Assembly: GCF_005887115.1 (NCBI RefSeq)
Contig: NZ_PNCJ01000019.1
Span: 99,510-163,509, forward strand
DNA length: 64,000 nt
Direction: 5' to 3'
From: Pseudoalteromonas rubra
GTDB lineage: Bacteria > Pseudomonadota > Gammaproteobacteria > Enterobacterales > Alteromonadaceae
Shown here: positions 52,997 to 62,480 of the stretch, one piece after another
How positions within the stretch are numbered: position 1 is the first letter of the stretch
Layout: each line of letters begins with the position of its first letter
Program-made: the position numbers and the translations under genes
The notes under the pieces: model-generated
Database searches by the model: none
What the model was told of the DNA's origin: nothing
The model's input: the letters and a program-made list of their open reading frames with translations, nothing else

Positions 52997-54067
52997 TTAC
53001 TTCTCAGCCTTTTCAAAAGGAACTCGTATGTTCACCTTCAACCCCGAAGGTGCGTTGTGCGCAAGCACAAATGAATAGTTGTTTTCGTACAAGGTTTTTA
53101 GCCGGTCCTGAGTATTCGCGATGCCAACTCCTTGTACATTGCTTAGCTGGCCATTTTCGATTGAAGCACCGGGCCCGTTATCCCCTACTTCTAACAATAG
53201 CTCATTGGCAAAGACCTGAGCCCTTATCTCAATTTTGCCACCATTAGCCATATGCGCAATAGCATATTTGATCGAGTTTTCAATTAAAGGCTGTAAAATT
53301 AAACTGGGTACCAAGGCCTGTTTAGCGTCCTCAGTAATGTCAAACTCAACTTCAAGGCGCTCATCAAAACGCACTTTTTCAATATTCAGGTAAAGCTTCA
53401 GCGCGTGTAACTCTTGCTCCAATGGCACCTTTTTGATTGGATCAGTATTTAGCGTGTATCGTAAGAAATCACTCAGCCTGGACACCATTTGATTCGCATC
53501 TTTGTTCTCCTCAACCAGAATCAAAGTCGAAATAGCGTTCAATGTGTTAAAAAGAAAATGAGGGTTAAGTTGATAACGTAGCATCTTCAGCTGCGCTTCA
53601 TGTGCCATCGTATTTGCTTTGAGTGCTTTCTGCCGCTCGCTCTGAAGCAACTGATAGTATTTGATACCGAAATAGAGGCCGCTCCAGCAAAGAATAATAT
53701 AAACTGAGTCTAGCCCTTGCTGCAGATAATAGTACCACTCTTCAGGCCGATAGCCGTGTCGGTATATTTCCCACATATTAAACTTTTGAACAACAGACCA
53801 CAGTGTACCGGTGAAGTAGGAAGCACTAAAAACGACAAAGATGAGTAATAAAGGCTTAGCATTCCATACTTTACGATAAAGATAGCGCAATGGTACCGTC
53901 ATCAAACAACCGGCGTAAGCATTTAGCACGATCACAAATACGTAAATATCGCGCATTTCGAATACTTTTGAACCGATGTAGTTTACTAATGCATAGCCTA
54001 TCCAGCCTGCAATTTGTAAAACCCAGAAAAATCGCTGTCGATTATCGACCAGAGCTTGCCACTTCAA
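52997..54067 (-). CDS. LytS-type membrane histidine kinase
   Basis: A 356-residue sensor with about four N-terminal membrane helices (FFWVLQIAGWIGYALVNYIG; VFVIVLNAYAGCLMTVPL; LLLIFVVFSASYFTGTLW; YIILCWSGLYFGIKYYQLL). The dimerisation helix has the phosphoacceptor His in LRYQLNPHFLFNTLNAISTL, the His_kinase (LytS) motif. The ATPase domain has VPSLILQPLIENSIKYAI and EVGDNGPGASI, and ends in GVGIANTQDRL. Its four-helix sensor differs from the 5TM-LYT type. The ligand is unknown. Confidence 0.93.
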   Translation of the reverse strand: MKWQALVDNRQRFFWVLQIAGWIGYALVNYIGSKVFEMRDIYVFVIVLNAYAGCLMTVPLRYLYRKVWNAKPLLLIFVVFSASYFTGTLWSVVQKFNMWEIYRHGYRPEEWYYYLQQGLDSVYIILCWSGLYFGIKYYQLLQSERQKALKANTMAHEAQLKMLRYQLNPHFLFNTLNAISTLILVEENKDANQMVSRLSDFLRYTLNTDPIKKVPLEQELHALKLYLNIEKVRFDERLEVEFDITEDAKQALVPSLILQPLIENSIKYAIAHMANGGKIEIRAQVFANELLLEVGDNGPGASIENGQLSNVQGVGIANTQDRLKTLYENNYSFVLAHNAPSGLKVNIRVPFEKAEK

Positions 54068-54189
54068 ACGCTATAACCTCTTAAGACTTAGCCAAATTAT
54101 ATCCTATGGCGGCCTTGTTCAACAGCGCCAGCGGTCTTGCTTTTCTAACGGTTAAACGCAAATTTCTTAGCGAAATTAAGTTACCAAAA

Positions 54190-54217
54190 TAATAAAAAAG
54201 GCCCTGCCGGGCCTTTT
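54190..54217 (-). terminator. Terminator after the amidohydrolase pair
   Basis: AAAAGGCCC-TGCC-GGGCCTTTT forms a nine-base stem. On the minus strand it is followed by TTATT. It is 13 bases beyond the amidohydrolase stop. Confidence 0.8.
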
Positions 54218-54229
54218 CACATTTAACGT

Positions 54230-55474
54230 TTACTTAGTGTACGCTCTTGGCATATCTGAATCAGTCGTATAACGCTTTCTGAGTTTATCGTGGCGAGACT
54301 CGGTACTTACCTCTTCTCCATTAATCCAGAGTTTGTCTAAGGTTGTACTAAACTCGAATGGATCAGCACTCCACAATACTAAATCAGCACGCTGACCAGA
54401 GGCAATCTTACCGCCATCAAGACCGAACGTCTCTGCAATATTGCTGGTTACCGCTTTCAATGCGCCTTCATAGCTCATGCCGTGGGCAACAGCAATACCA
54501 GCATCAAATCGCAACTGGTATAAGTTATGCGCCCCTTCGAAGGCAAACCCTGATAGCAATACCTTAACACCGGCACTTTCAAGCTCACCTGCATTAGCAA
54601 GATCGGCATGCAATGAGCTGAAGCTATTCGGTAAATTTGAAACAGCACTAATCACCACTGGTACATTAGCTTTGGCGATTTCGTCTTTCACCAGCACAGC
54701 ATCATTGACGCCCCACAATACCAGTTTCAAATCAAACTGTTCTTTAACCTTGAGAACTTCAAGAATATCCGACGCCCTTTCGACTTCAACAACAACAGGG
54801 ATCTCACCTTTGAGTACTGCACTCAATACCTGCTCTTCACGACTTGGCTTTTTAGCGTCTTTCTTGTCGTCTTTTTTATCTTTCGACAACTTTTCTTGCT
54901 GCGCTTCCAGCTTTTCGGTCAAGGTCTTGTACTTGATAGCACGAGAACCGTTGCCGCTGGCATCCATATCGATGACTAATGCAGTACTGGTTTTTAGTAC
55001 GCTGTTGAACTCTCCGGAGAGGTCAACGACAAACGCAAGCCCTTCAAAAATACTCTTGCCGCCATGAGGGATCACAACATTTTGCGTAATACCCCCTTTG
55101 CGGCCGTAAGGGATCAAAGACGACCTGGGGTTAAATGCCGGGCTGGCATCAAAGTCAATCCCCGCTTTGTCATCCCCGCCGTCTCTTGAGCCGGCAACCG
55201 CACTGACTTCTACTAATCCCAGTTGATTCATAGAACCGATAAACCCGGGTGTCAGCACTCTGCCTTGTGCATCGATTGTCTTATCAGCAGACACATTACT
55301 TGGGTTGACTGCCGTGATGGTGCCATTCTCAATAACAACCGTTGCACCTTCAAGCACACCTGCCTCAGTCATTGTATGAACTGTTGCATTGGTAATGGCC
55401 GTCGTCTGGGCGAAAACAGCTGAAGAAGCCATCAGTGCGCCAGTCAATAAAGAAACATTAAACTTTTTCATCAT
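54230..55474 (-). CDS. Exported amidohydrolase-like protein with degenerate metal site
   Basis: A 414-residue protein with a signal peptide (1-22, ending FAQ) and the amidohydrolase composite fold. It ends with FDAGIAVAHGMSYEGALKAVTSN and the usual GQRADLVLWSADPFEF. The normal metal-binding HxH after the TPGFI segment is replaced by S-M-N (about residues 81-83). A second site position reads EVERASD where active relatives have HVERASD, and the SGDD-like Asp region reads SGFAFEGAH. A Lys/Glu/Asp-rich insertion lies near residues 190-215. It is probably not a metal hydrolase itself. It follows its paralogue at 55482 by seven bases. Two ATGs in tandem (55474, 55471) follow AGGAG. Confidence 0.82.
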   Translation of the reverse strand: MMKKFNVSLLTGALMASSAVFAQTTAITNATVHTMTEAGVLEGATVVIENGTITAVNPSNVSADKTIDAQGRVLTPGFIGSMNQLGLVEVSAVAGSRDGGDDKAGIDFDASPAFNPRSSLIPYGRKGGITQNVVIPHGGKSIFEGLAFVVDLSGEFNSVLKTSTALVIDMDASGNGSRAIKYKTLTEKLEAQQEKLSKDKKDDKKDAKKPSREEQVLSAVLKGEIPVVVEVERASDILEVLKVKEQFDLKLVLWGVNDAVLVKDEIAKANVPVVISAVSNLPNSFSSLHADLANAGELESAGVKVLLSGFAFEGAHNLYQLRFDAGIAVAHGMSYEGALKAVTSNIAETFGLDGGKIASGQRADLVLWSADPFEFSTTLDKLWINGEEVSTESRHDKLRKRYTTDSDMPRAYTK

Positions 55475-55481
55475 TTACTCC

Positions 55482-56867
55482 TTAGCGCTGACCCAGCATA
55501 AAATCACTTACAGCCTGGTATTTTTCGTCATGGCGGTCATATACTTTGGCACCGTCGATATAAACAGTTTCAGCTTTAGAGTAAACACTGAACGGGTTTT
55601 TATCCCAGATCACGATGTCTGCTTGCTTACCTTGCTTCAGTGAGCCAGTTATCTCTTCAATGCCAAGTGATTTGGCAGCATTGAAGGTGATCCACTTAAT
55701 CGCATCTTGTTCTTTCAGTGAGAAACCAGCCTGATTCGCAGTATTCATTATTTTAGCCGCTTCATGATTCAGGCGCTGAATCGTTGTGCCTGAATCTGAG
55801 TGAACAACCGCACAGGAATTCTTAACAGCATCTACGATTGCCACGTTTTCTGGCACCATGTCGTACGCTTCCATCTTGAAGCCCCACCAGTCTGGCCACA
55901 ACGCAGCACAGTTGCCATTTTCAGCAAGCAGATCCGCAACTTTATACGCTTCGATACCATGGTGGAAAGTACCTGCGTGATAATTAAACTCTTTAGAAAG
56001 ATCAATCATCATCGCCATCTCTTCTGCTTTATAGCAGTGGTTATGGATCAGGATTTCACCGTCGAGTACACCACGAAGCGTATCAAGACGAATATCGCGC
56101 TTTGGCGCGTCCGGATTCAGACCTGCAGCGTAGGCCGCTTCATATTGCTCCCACGCCTGCTTATACTCACTCGCCTCTGCCCAGGCAGCTCGATAACCAG
56201 CCATATTACCCATACGAGTATAAGGCGCAACACCTTTGCCGCCGTATACACGCTTAGGGTTTTCACCACAGGCCATTTTCAGGCCATAAGGTGCACCTGG
56301 AAATTTCATACCCTGCATTGTTGGTGATGGCACATTTTTCAATGTCACACTGCGACCACCAAACAAGTTGGCAGAACCAGGTAGGATCTGCAAAGTTGTT
56401 ATCCCCCCTTCACGGGCGCGATTAAAACCAGGATCCTGTGGCCAAACTGAATGTTCCACCCACACCTGAGCGGTATTCGGTTTCGTGATTTCATTGCCAT
56501 CCGCGTGTGATTCAACGGAAGGACTGGGGTAGGCACCTAAATGCGAGTGCACGTCAATGATCCCAGGCGTAACCCACTTACCCTGAGCATCAATAGTCAC
56601 ATCAGCCTGAGCAGACAAGTCCTGACCTATTTGGCTGATTTTGCCATCTTTAAGTAAAACATCTGTTTCTTCAAGACGTTCACCTGTGCCGGTCAAAACC
56701 GTTGCGTTGGTGATAAGTGTAGAGCCCTTGCTCAGCGGCTGGTAGGTGCTTGGGTACGGATTTTTTTCAATGGTGACTTTTTCTTTTTGAGGGCCGTTGT
56801 CTTGGCACCCAAGAAGAACTGTACTTAATGCAAGTACAATCGCCGTTGGCTTGAATTTTTGCATCAT
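55482..56867 (-). CDS. Lipoprotein amidohydrolase (imidazolonepropionase-like)
   Basis: A 461-residue lipoprotein; the lipobox STVLLGC puts the acylated Cys at residue 21. The amidohydrolase fold has an intact HxH (H107, H109 in GIIDVHSHLGAYP), candidate metal His in ILIHNHCYKAEE and TFHHGIEAYK, and an Asp in VVHSDSGTTIQR. The end is GSLKQGKQADIVIWDKNPF. Pairs of this protein with a second amidohydrolase are common in Alteromonadales and are thought to act on peptides or cyclic amides in the periplasm; the substrate is unknown. The neighbouring paralogue lacks the metal site. Confidence 0.87.
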   Translation of the reverse strand: MMQKFKPTAIVLALSTVLLGCQDNGPQKEKVTIEKNPYPSTYQPLSKGSTLITNATVLTGTGERLEETDVLLKDGKISQIGQDLSAQADVTIDAQGKWVTPGIIDVHSHLGAYPSPSVESHADGNEITKPNTAQVWVEHSVWPQDPGFNRAREGGITTLQILPGSANLFGGRSVTLKNVPSPTMQGMKFPGAPYGLKMACGENPKRVYGGKGVAPYTRMGNMAGYRAAWAEASEYKQAWEQYEAAYAAGLNPDAPKRDIRLDTLRGVLDGEILIHNHCYKAEEMAMMIDLSKEFNYHAGTFHHGIEAYKVADLLAENGNCAALWPDWWGFKMEAYDMVPENVAIVDAVKNSCAVVHSDSGTTIQRLNHEAAKIMNTANQAGFSLKEQDAIKWITFNAAKSLGIEEITGSLKQGKQADIVIWDKNPFSVYSKAETVYIDGAKVYDRHDEKYQAVSDFMLGQR

Positions 56868-57505
56868 TTTTCTCTTATTGTTCTGCGTGATTGAACACCC
56901 CGCAGGCTATTGGCTAACAATTGACGTAAAATTGCAACTTAGTTTCGACAGTTCACAATATAGCTCGGCCACCTGCACATTTCGAGTTTTCTCTCTTTAA
57001 TATATATTTATCTAAACTTTAAGCTCGTTTGTTCGACCAGATTAACCGCCTCTTGCTTAACGTATATGCTTGCAATGGCTCAGTCTTGTTTCACTTACTC
57101 AGATAAGCTGTGCACCACATTACACAAAGTAGTTGTATTAATACTGTCAGCGGTAAATGAATATCTTGACTGTGCAACACACTCGTATGAATACCTTTTT
57201 ATCCTGCCTTGCTGACACACTCTGAGAACCATAGACATAGCTTTGAAACAGGTATTAATCTAAGTTCAAGCAAACGAAAATAATACTATAATGAAATAAA
57301 GAGAAATGGTTAATCGAAAAAAACTTTTCCAGGAAACGCCCCGCACTCACTTACGCCAAACACAACTATACCATTAAAATCATATCGTTACTTAAATTTT
57401 TTACTGCCGACATGGTTACTTACATTCAGATATTGTCCCGTTACAGCATTTTGCATTATTCGCATCAATACTTGTTGTGAGCTTTACCTAAATCTGGAGA
57501 ACATC
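56868..57505. other. Long intergenic region between the amidohydrolase and DUF3718 genes
   Basis: About 640 bases without a credible open frame. The sequence is AT-rich, without clear repeats, palindromes or terminators. It should hold the promoters of both divergent genes. I see no RNA gene that I can support. Confidence 0.5.
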
Positions 57506-57865
57506 ATGAAACTTGCTAAGATCCTAATCCTGTCACCATTACTTCTGGCAACAAGCATATCAGCCAATGCCGGAGGGGTTAAATTTGTTGGAACAGACAA
57601 CAGTGTTGCTACCCAACTGTGTGTTGCTGTCGGAGCAAATCACCGCCCGACTTTACTCGAGGAGCTTGATAAGCATCGAATTAGCCGCAAGGTCGTCACT
57701 GATAAGCTTGCCTGTAACGATATGAGCGTGCCTCAGTTTGCCAAAAAATTTGGCCTCGACAGGTCTGCGCGAATTCTGCATATCGACTACACAACAGATA
57801 CCTCTATCCGTGATATCGCTATGTCTGAACAGCAAAAAACCATCGTCTTATACGGCTCTAAGTAA
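57506..57865 (+). CDS. DUF3718 family exported protein
   Basis: A 119-residue protein with a signal peptide (residues 1-22, ending ANA). The mature part begins with FVGTDNSVATQLCVAV and contains KLACNDMSVPQFAKKFGL, the two-cysteine C-x...-C-N pattern of DUF3718, common in Alteromonadales. CTGGAGAACATC gives a clear ribosome site. Role unknown. Confidence 0.78.
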   Translation: MKLAKILILSPLLLATSISANAGGVKFVGTDNSVATQLCVAVGANHRPTLLEELDKHRISRKVVTDKLACNDMSVPQFAKKFGLDRSARILHIDYTTDTSIRDIAMSEQQKTIVLYGSK

Positions 57866-57954
57866 GTGTCAGCCAACATTGGCGCATTACGGTATATCAT
57901 AAAAGCAATACCGCAGTGCGCCATCACTAGATTCTGGATAACACTCTGTCCTGC

Positions 57955-58647
57955 TCAAACCAAGGCTGCAATCAGGCCGAACAGGCCGCCGAATACGCCC
58001 CCCCAGACTACAAGCCAGCCCAAGTGGGTGTGGATCATATCCTGAACGATACTTTTAACCATAGCAGGTGTCAGTTCAGCCAGACGCTCTTCTACGGCAT
58101 GTTCAATGGCAACTTTTATCGCATCAACCGACTGCCCGCTGGTCAGCAACCCTGATAGTTGCTGTTGAAATTCGGGCCCTTCACTGATCTCGAATAGGGC
58201 TTCTTTCATTTTATCCGTAAAGCTGTCTTTCATCGGTTCAATGGCTTCTTTTCCACCCACCATCGCCAACATAGCACCAAACTGTGAAGCCTCAATAACC
58301 TGTACCAACTTATTGAATGCAGGAGATAAATCTGTTTGTTTTATGACCGGCTTTAGATCCAGTTGAATTTCGTTCTTCTTGGCAAAACTTCGAAGCTTGT
58401 CATCATTAAAAAACTCTTCCAGTATGAGCTTGCGGATCGCCGTTTTAAATTCTCTGAATTTAATAGTGATGACTCCCGACCCATACAAACCGGGGACTTT
58501 TTCAAATAGCATGTGAATTGCTAGCCAGTTTGTCACAGCTCCGGATAGGGCAAACAACCCCATAGTTAACAGAACATCGACTTTCAATAACCAGCCAATG
58601 AGTACGACCGCGGCGGCCAGGATATTCGTCGCTAGACTTTTACTCAT
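57955..58647 (-). CDS. DUF445 family membrane protein
   Basis: A 230-residue protein with N-terminal membrane helices (ILAAAVVLIGWLL; LLTMGLFALSGAVTNWLAIHMLF), then a helical cytoplasmic part and a C-terminal membrane helix (LVVWGGVFGGLFGLIAALV). The stretch GAVTNWLAIHMLFEKVPGLYGSGVI is the DUF445 signature (N-W-x-A-x-x-M-L-F). I choose ATG 58647 because GAGG lies just upstream; ATG 58686 is less likely. Function unknown. Confidence 0.88.
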   Translation of the reverse strand: MSKSLATNILAAAVVLIGWLLKVDVLLTMGLFALSGAVTNWLAIHMLFEKVPGLYGSGVITIKFREFKTAIRKLILEEFFNDDKLRSFAKKNEIQLDLKPVIKQTDLSPAFNKLVQVIEASQFGAMLAMVGGKEAIEPMKDSFTDKMKEALFEISEGPEFQQQLSGLLTSGQSVDAIKVAIEHAVEERLAELTPAMVKSIVQDMIHTHLGWLVVWGGVFGGLFGLIAALV

Positions 58648-58782
58648 TATTGCCTCTTGTGATCTGAGTATTTTGTTCGGCCGCATATTGTAGTGAATTT
58701 AAATCTGTCTACAAGTATTTGTGTTATAGCAAAAATCGACCATAGTTTAGGATATGTGTGGTGTTCAATCTGTGACGGTACT

Positions 58783-59637
58783 ATGTGGAATCTCGTAAAT
58801 CAGTATATCAGTGAAGCAATTCATGAACATTTCGAGTTTACCCGCAAAACGCAGTTGCCCTGCAATGCGCAAGCTCGCTTGTTCAAGATAGAGAATGATC
58901 ATCACCGCTACCTGGTCAAAGTAGACCACATTCAAGCGCTCGAACGTTTTGAGTGTGAAGCTAAAAACCATGATACTCTGATCCGAGATAGTGATTTTTT
59001 GATAGCAGATACGATTGCAATTGGCTCAAGTATAGAGTTTTGCTTTTTAGTACTTGAGTGGCTAGAAACGTCGGGAGAGATAGAAGATTGGTTTACCTGT
59101 GGGACGACTTTAGCGAAATTGCATGCACGTCACGAACAACAAATGTATGGCCTTGAGGAAGACAACTACTTTTTTGATTTGGCGCAGCCAAACCAATGGC
59201 ACAAAAAGTGGGAAGTGTTTTTCGCTGAAGAACGGATAGCCTGGCAGTTACAACTATTGGCTGAGAAAGGCATCAAGCTTGTGGACATAGACAAGTTTGT
59301 TGAGGAAGTTAAGCCTATGCTCCCTCATCAGGTCGCCCCTTCTTTGTTGCACGGCCACTTTTGGCGCGGGAACATTGCTTTTGCTCAAGGTAAGCCCTGC
59401 CTGTTTTGTCCTTCCTGTTACTATGGCGACAGAGAGGTTGATTTGGCCGCCAGTGAGCTATTTGCGCCGTTACCCCCGGCATTTTACGAAGGATACGACA
59501 GTGTTTATCCGCGTCTGGATGGATACGAGGGTCGTCGCCGTATCTATCAACTTTACCCACTTTTGTGCCATGCCAATATGTTTGCAGGAGACTACCTGAA
59601 ACAAGCGGCCAGTCACATCGAAACCCTATACAAATAA
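58783..59637 (+). CDS. Fructosamine-kinase family protein lacking catalytic aspartates (predicted pseudokinase)
   Basis: A 284-residue member of the fructosamine/ketosamine-3-kinase family, related to E. coli YniA. The family motifs are present in order: LVKVDH (ATP-binding Lys), LVLEWLE, WHKKWEVFFAEERIAWQLQL, SLLHGHFWRGN and LFCPSCYYGDRE. In active members these last two read HGDLWxGN and FDPACYxGDRE. Here the catalytic Asp is His192 and the metal-binding Asp is Cys209, and the glycine loop is also replaced by CNAQA. I start at ATG 58783, which aligns with YniA; the frame is open to 58693. It was probably once a kinase for glycated amines, now without phosphotransfer. Confidence 0.85.
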   Translation: MWNLVNQYISEAIHEHFEFTRKTQLPCNAQARLFKIENDHHRYLVKVDHIQALERFECEAKNHDTLIRDSDFLIADTIAIGSSIEFCFLVLEWLETSGEIEDWFTCGTTLAKLHARHEQQMYGLEEDNYFFDLAQPNQWHKKWEVFFAEERIAWQLQLLAEKGIKLVDIDKFVEEVKPMLPHQVAPSLLHGHFWRGNIAFAQGKPCLFCPSCYYGDREVDLAASELFAPLPPAFYEGYDSVYPRLDGYEGRRRIYQLYPLLCHANMFAGDYLKQAASHIETLYK

Positions 59638-59715
59638 GTGCAACTTTACTGTAATAATCGACAATGCTGCTATAGTTATTAATGCGAAAAATGGAAAACT
59701 CGTTGGAGTAAACTC

Positions 59716-59919
59716 ATGAAGCAGCTGTATGACCAACGTATTAGTTGCCCGCATTGCGGTCATCATATCTTTGTTAGTCTCGACGCCAGCGAAGGTGATC
59801 AGGACTACTATGAAGATTGCGCAGCCTGTTGCAACCCAATTCACTTGAACATGCATATCGACTATGCGATCAACAAACTTGAACTGAAGGTAGATTCGGA
59901 CGACGAGCAAGTGTTTTAG
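59716..59919 (+). CDS. CPXCG motif-containing cysteine-rich protein
   Basis: A 67-residue protein with two zinc-knuckle pairs, CPHCGHHIFV near the N-terminus and CAACCNPIHL in the middle, and an acidic tail. This is the small gammaproteobacterial CPXCG family of unknown role. It lies 78 bases after the fructosamine-kinase homologue on the same strand. Confidence 0.82.
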   Translation: MKQLYDQRISCPHCGHHIFVSLDASEGDQDYYEDCAACCNPIHLNMHIDYAINKLELKVDSDDEQVF

Positions 59920-60344
59920 CAGGCACGAACAGTGCCTGTTTCATATCAATAAAAGCCATTACATCACCCGCTCTACTGGTTGAAGGGACCTGTATGTGCT
60001 AACCCAAGTCTGCTTATACACCCGTATCTAAAATACTTCTTCGATATGTGTACAAGCACCTTTAATTAAGCCTAAGCCGCATCAATGCATAACCAATTGG
60101 AGAGATTAAGTCTGCCGATAACAGTGCTAAGATTTCTCATTTAGCACTTACCTGATGCATTAGTTCGCAAATCTTTGCCTCGCCCGGATAGATACAGCAC
60201 CTCAGCAATAGCAGAACCCGTGAACGACGTTATTGCCAACATTTAACCGTCTCGAGACTGGCTATTTAATTATACTGACAAGCACAACGAACCTCAGTCT
60301 CATATCTCGTCGACATATTTCACAAAAATAAGCAGGGATTGATA
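59920..60344. other. Intergenic region between CPXCG gene and ribE
   Basis: The 425 bases begin with a small hairpin (CAGGCAC-GAACA-GTGCCTG, 59920-59938) followed by TTTC, possibly a weak terminator for the CPXCG gene. The rest has no open frame, repeat or recognisable RNA. It lies downstream of both flanking convergent genes, so no promoter is needed. Confidence 0.5.
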
Positions 60345-60986
60345 TTACAAAGAGAAGTTTCCTCGATTTTTACGTAGATAGTGCTCAACGGTGTTAACGG
60401 TCGTATACGTTTGCTGGTCCACTTCAATGTTTAACGCATCACCAACGTTAACCACACCTATATTGGTCAGCGCTAAGGTTTCAGGGATAAGGTGAAGCCA
60501 AAAACCCCCTTCTTCTAGTTTACCAACGGTTAAGCTAGCACCATTGACGCAAATAAACCCTTTATAAAGAATATACTTTCGCCACTGTTCAGGGAGGGTA
60601 AGCTTGATCCGGTAATTGTCTGCATCCTGAATGACTTGTTCAATTTCAGCTTGACAATGTACATGGCCAGAGACAACATGCCCACCTAACTCAGTACCAA
60701 ACGTCACAGAGCGCTCAAAATTAACCCGGGTACCCTGTTGTAAATCACTGAGATTGGTCAGTGTGAGCGTTTCATCGATCACATCAAAAGATACCTGACC
60801 AACGACATCAGCTCCTCTCACTTCAAAGTCAGTAACGGTCAGGCAACAGCCATTAATCGCAATACTTGCACCATGAGTCAGCTTTTCCAGGTATCGGCTA
60901 TCAACTGATAGCACTAACTTCATGATCCCTTTACGCAATACGGCACTGACCACCGTCGCTTGAGTCTGTACAATTCCAGTAAACAT
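60345..60986 (-). CDS. ribE: Riboflavin synthase (alpha chain)
   Basis: The enzyme forms riboflavin from two lumazine molecules. The 213-residue protein starts MFTGIVQTQATVV, the defining N-terminus, and has a duplicated lumazine-binding domain (GASIAINGCCLTVTDFE in the first and KGFICVNGASLTVGKLE in the second). The conserved V-x-C-L-T and S-F-D motifs are present. I choose ATG 60986 because the start matches all known members; the frame is open to 61058. It is divergent from the MATE pump gene, as in E. coli. Confidence 0.95.
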   Translation of the reverse strand: MFTGIVQTQATVVSAVLRKGIMKLVLSVDSRYLEKLTHGASIAINGCCLTVTDFEVRGADVVGQVSFDVIDETLTLTNLSDLQQGTRVNFERSVTFGTELGGHVVSGHVHCQAEIEQVIQDADNYRIKLTLPEQWRKYILYKGFICVNGASLTVGKLEEGGFWLHLIPETLALTNIGVVNVGDALNIEVDQQTYTTVNTVEHYLRKNRGNFSL

Positions 60987-61124
60987 AACACTCAGATTTT
61001 CGAGAATAATGGTGCGCAGTTTATCGTAAACAGTCACCAGATAAAACAGCCCTTTCATCGGTTAAAAGTGGTAAGTTTCTGAGAAGTTATTTAAGATTAA
61101 CGTTTTAGAAAGTTCAGATTCAGT

Positions 61125-62480
61125 ATGAAATTCGCTTTATGGGAAGCTAAGCGCCTGGTACGCCTTGCCACCCCCGTCTTTTTTGCCCAGATAACCTTAG
61201 TGCTTATGTCCGTTGTCGACACCATGATGGCGGGGCAAGTCAGTGCAGAGGACCTCGCTGCTCTGTCAATTGCAACCGGCACCTGGAATCCAATGATTTT
61301 CTCTTTACAGGGGATCTTGCTCGCCATCACCAGTATGGTTGCCTACTGTGATGGTGCTAAACAGCGAGAGGGAATCAAAAGCTATTTTCAGCAAGGTATA
61401 TATCTGGCACTAATTTTGTCTTCACTCGGCTTTATCGCCAGCGCATTTACGCCATTGATATTTGCGCAAATTGGAGCCGCCGACGCCATAACAAGCTTAG
61501 CGCAGCAATACATCGATTTTGTAAAGTGGGGACTTCCAGCTTTCTTGCTCTTTTCAGTCTATCGCAATGTGACTGAGGGGGTTGGCAATACCAAGGCTGC
61601 GCTATACATCAGCTTGTTAGGGCTGTTAGTCAACGTCTTAGCCAACTACGTGTTTATATACGGCAAGCTGGGAATGCCCGCGCTTGGCAGTGCGGGATGT
61701 GGTCTGGCGACATCCCTGGTGTTTTGGGTAATGGCAACGGCTCAGTTGGTGTATAGCTTTAACAACAAATATCTGGATGGAAAGTGGCTAATAAAATCGT
61801 TTGCGCGCCCAAACGTGACTACGCTTATCCAGATTGTAAAATTAGGCCTGCCCATCTGCCTGGCTACTTTTTTCGAGGTGACCTTATTTGCCTGTATTCC
61901 GCTGTTCATAGCCGACCTGGGTGCAATTGCAGTGTCTGGGCATCAAATTGCAGCCAGTGTAACAACCATTTTGTTTATGCTGCCACTAAGCTTATCTATG
62001 GCGATCGCAATACGTATTGGAACACTATCCGGAGCAGGCAATTATTCGCAACTGGTAAATTCAGTCTACACCAGTTTTATCTGTGCCGTAGTAGTCTCAG
62101 TCATTGTTGCAACCTTTACTTATGTGATCCGCAACGAAATTGCCTGGGTATATACTCAAAACGCCGAGGTTGCCGTGCTGGCTTCCGGGATAATCGTGTT
62201 GGCATGTATTTATCAGCTCCCTGATGCTCTGCAAGTTGCTGCAAACGGGGTGTTACGCGGACTTAAGTACACCAGCCCCATCACAATCGTGACCTTTGTT
62301 TCTTACTGGCTGATTGGATTCAGCCTGGGGTTTGTATTGGCAAAGACGGATATCCTGACGTCGGCTATGGGAGCAAGAGGGTTCTGGGTTGGTATTATTG
62401 TCGGCTTGACCTGTGCAGCTATATTACTTTTGTATTTTGTGAGGAAACGGCTTGATGCGTTACGTCCTGATCCTGTTTAG
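61125..62480 (+). CDS. MATE family multidrug efflux transporter (NorM-type)
   Basis: A 451-residue membrane protein with twelve predicted helices arranged in two bundles. It begins with LVRLATPVFFAQITLVLMSVVDTMMAG, the NorM start. Helix 1 has the conserved Asp (VDTMMAG) used in cation coupling. The protein matches the NorM/MdtK branch and sits next to ribE, as in E. coli. It likely exports cationic drugs and dyes in exchange for Na+ or H+. The ribosome site is weak. It overlaps the DUF3080 gene by 26 bases. Confidence 0.93.
   Translation: MKFALWEAKRLVRLATPVFFAQITLVLMSVVDTMMAGQVSAEDLAALSIATGTWNPMIFSLQGILLAITSMVAYCDGAKQREGIKSYFQQGIYLALILSSLGFIASAFTPLIFAQIGAADAITSLAQQYIDFVKWGLPAFLLFSVYRNVTEGVGNTKAALYISLLGLLVNVLANYVFIYGKLGMPALGSAGCGLATSLVFWVMATAQLVYSFNNKYLDGKWLIKSFARPNVTTLIQIVKLGLPICLATFFEVTLFACIPLFIADLGAIAVSGHQIAASVTTILFMLPLSLSMAIAIRIGTLSGAGNYSQLVNSVYTSFICAVVVSVIVATFTYVIRNEIAWVYTQNAEVAVLASGIIVLACIYQLPDALQVAANGVLRGLKYTSPITIVTFVSYWLIGFSLGFVLAKTDILTSAMGARGFWVGIIVGLTCAAILLLYFVRKRLDALRPDPV

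Noticed and set aside
54477..55067. 196-codon plus-strand frame opposite the amidohydrolase
   Set aside because: Low-complexity Ser/Leu/Thr composition, typical of an antisense shadow of a real gene.
55800..56327. 175-codon plus-strand frame opposite the lipoprotein amidohydrolase
   Set aside because: Antisense shadow; no family pattern or ribosome site.
60987..61124. FMN riboswitch upstream of ribE
   Set aside because: The 138-base gap is too short and lacks the conserved RFN stems; the gap is shared with the divergent MATE gene.
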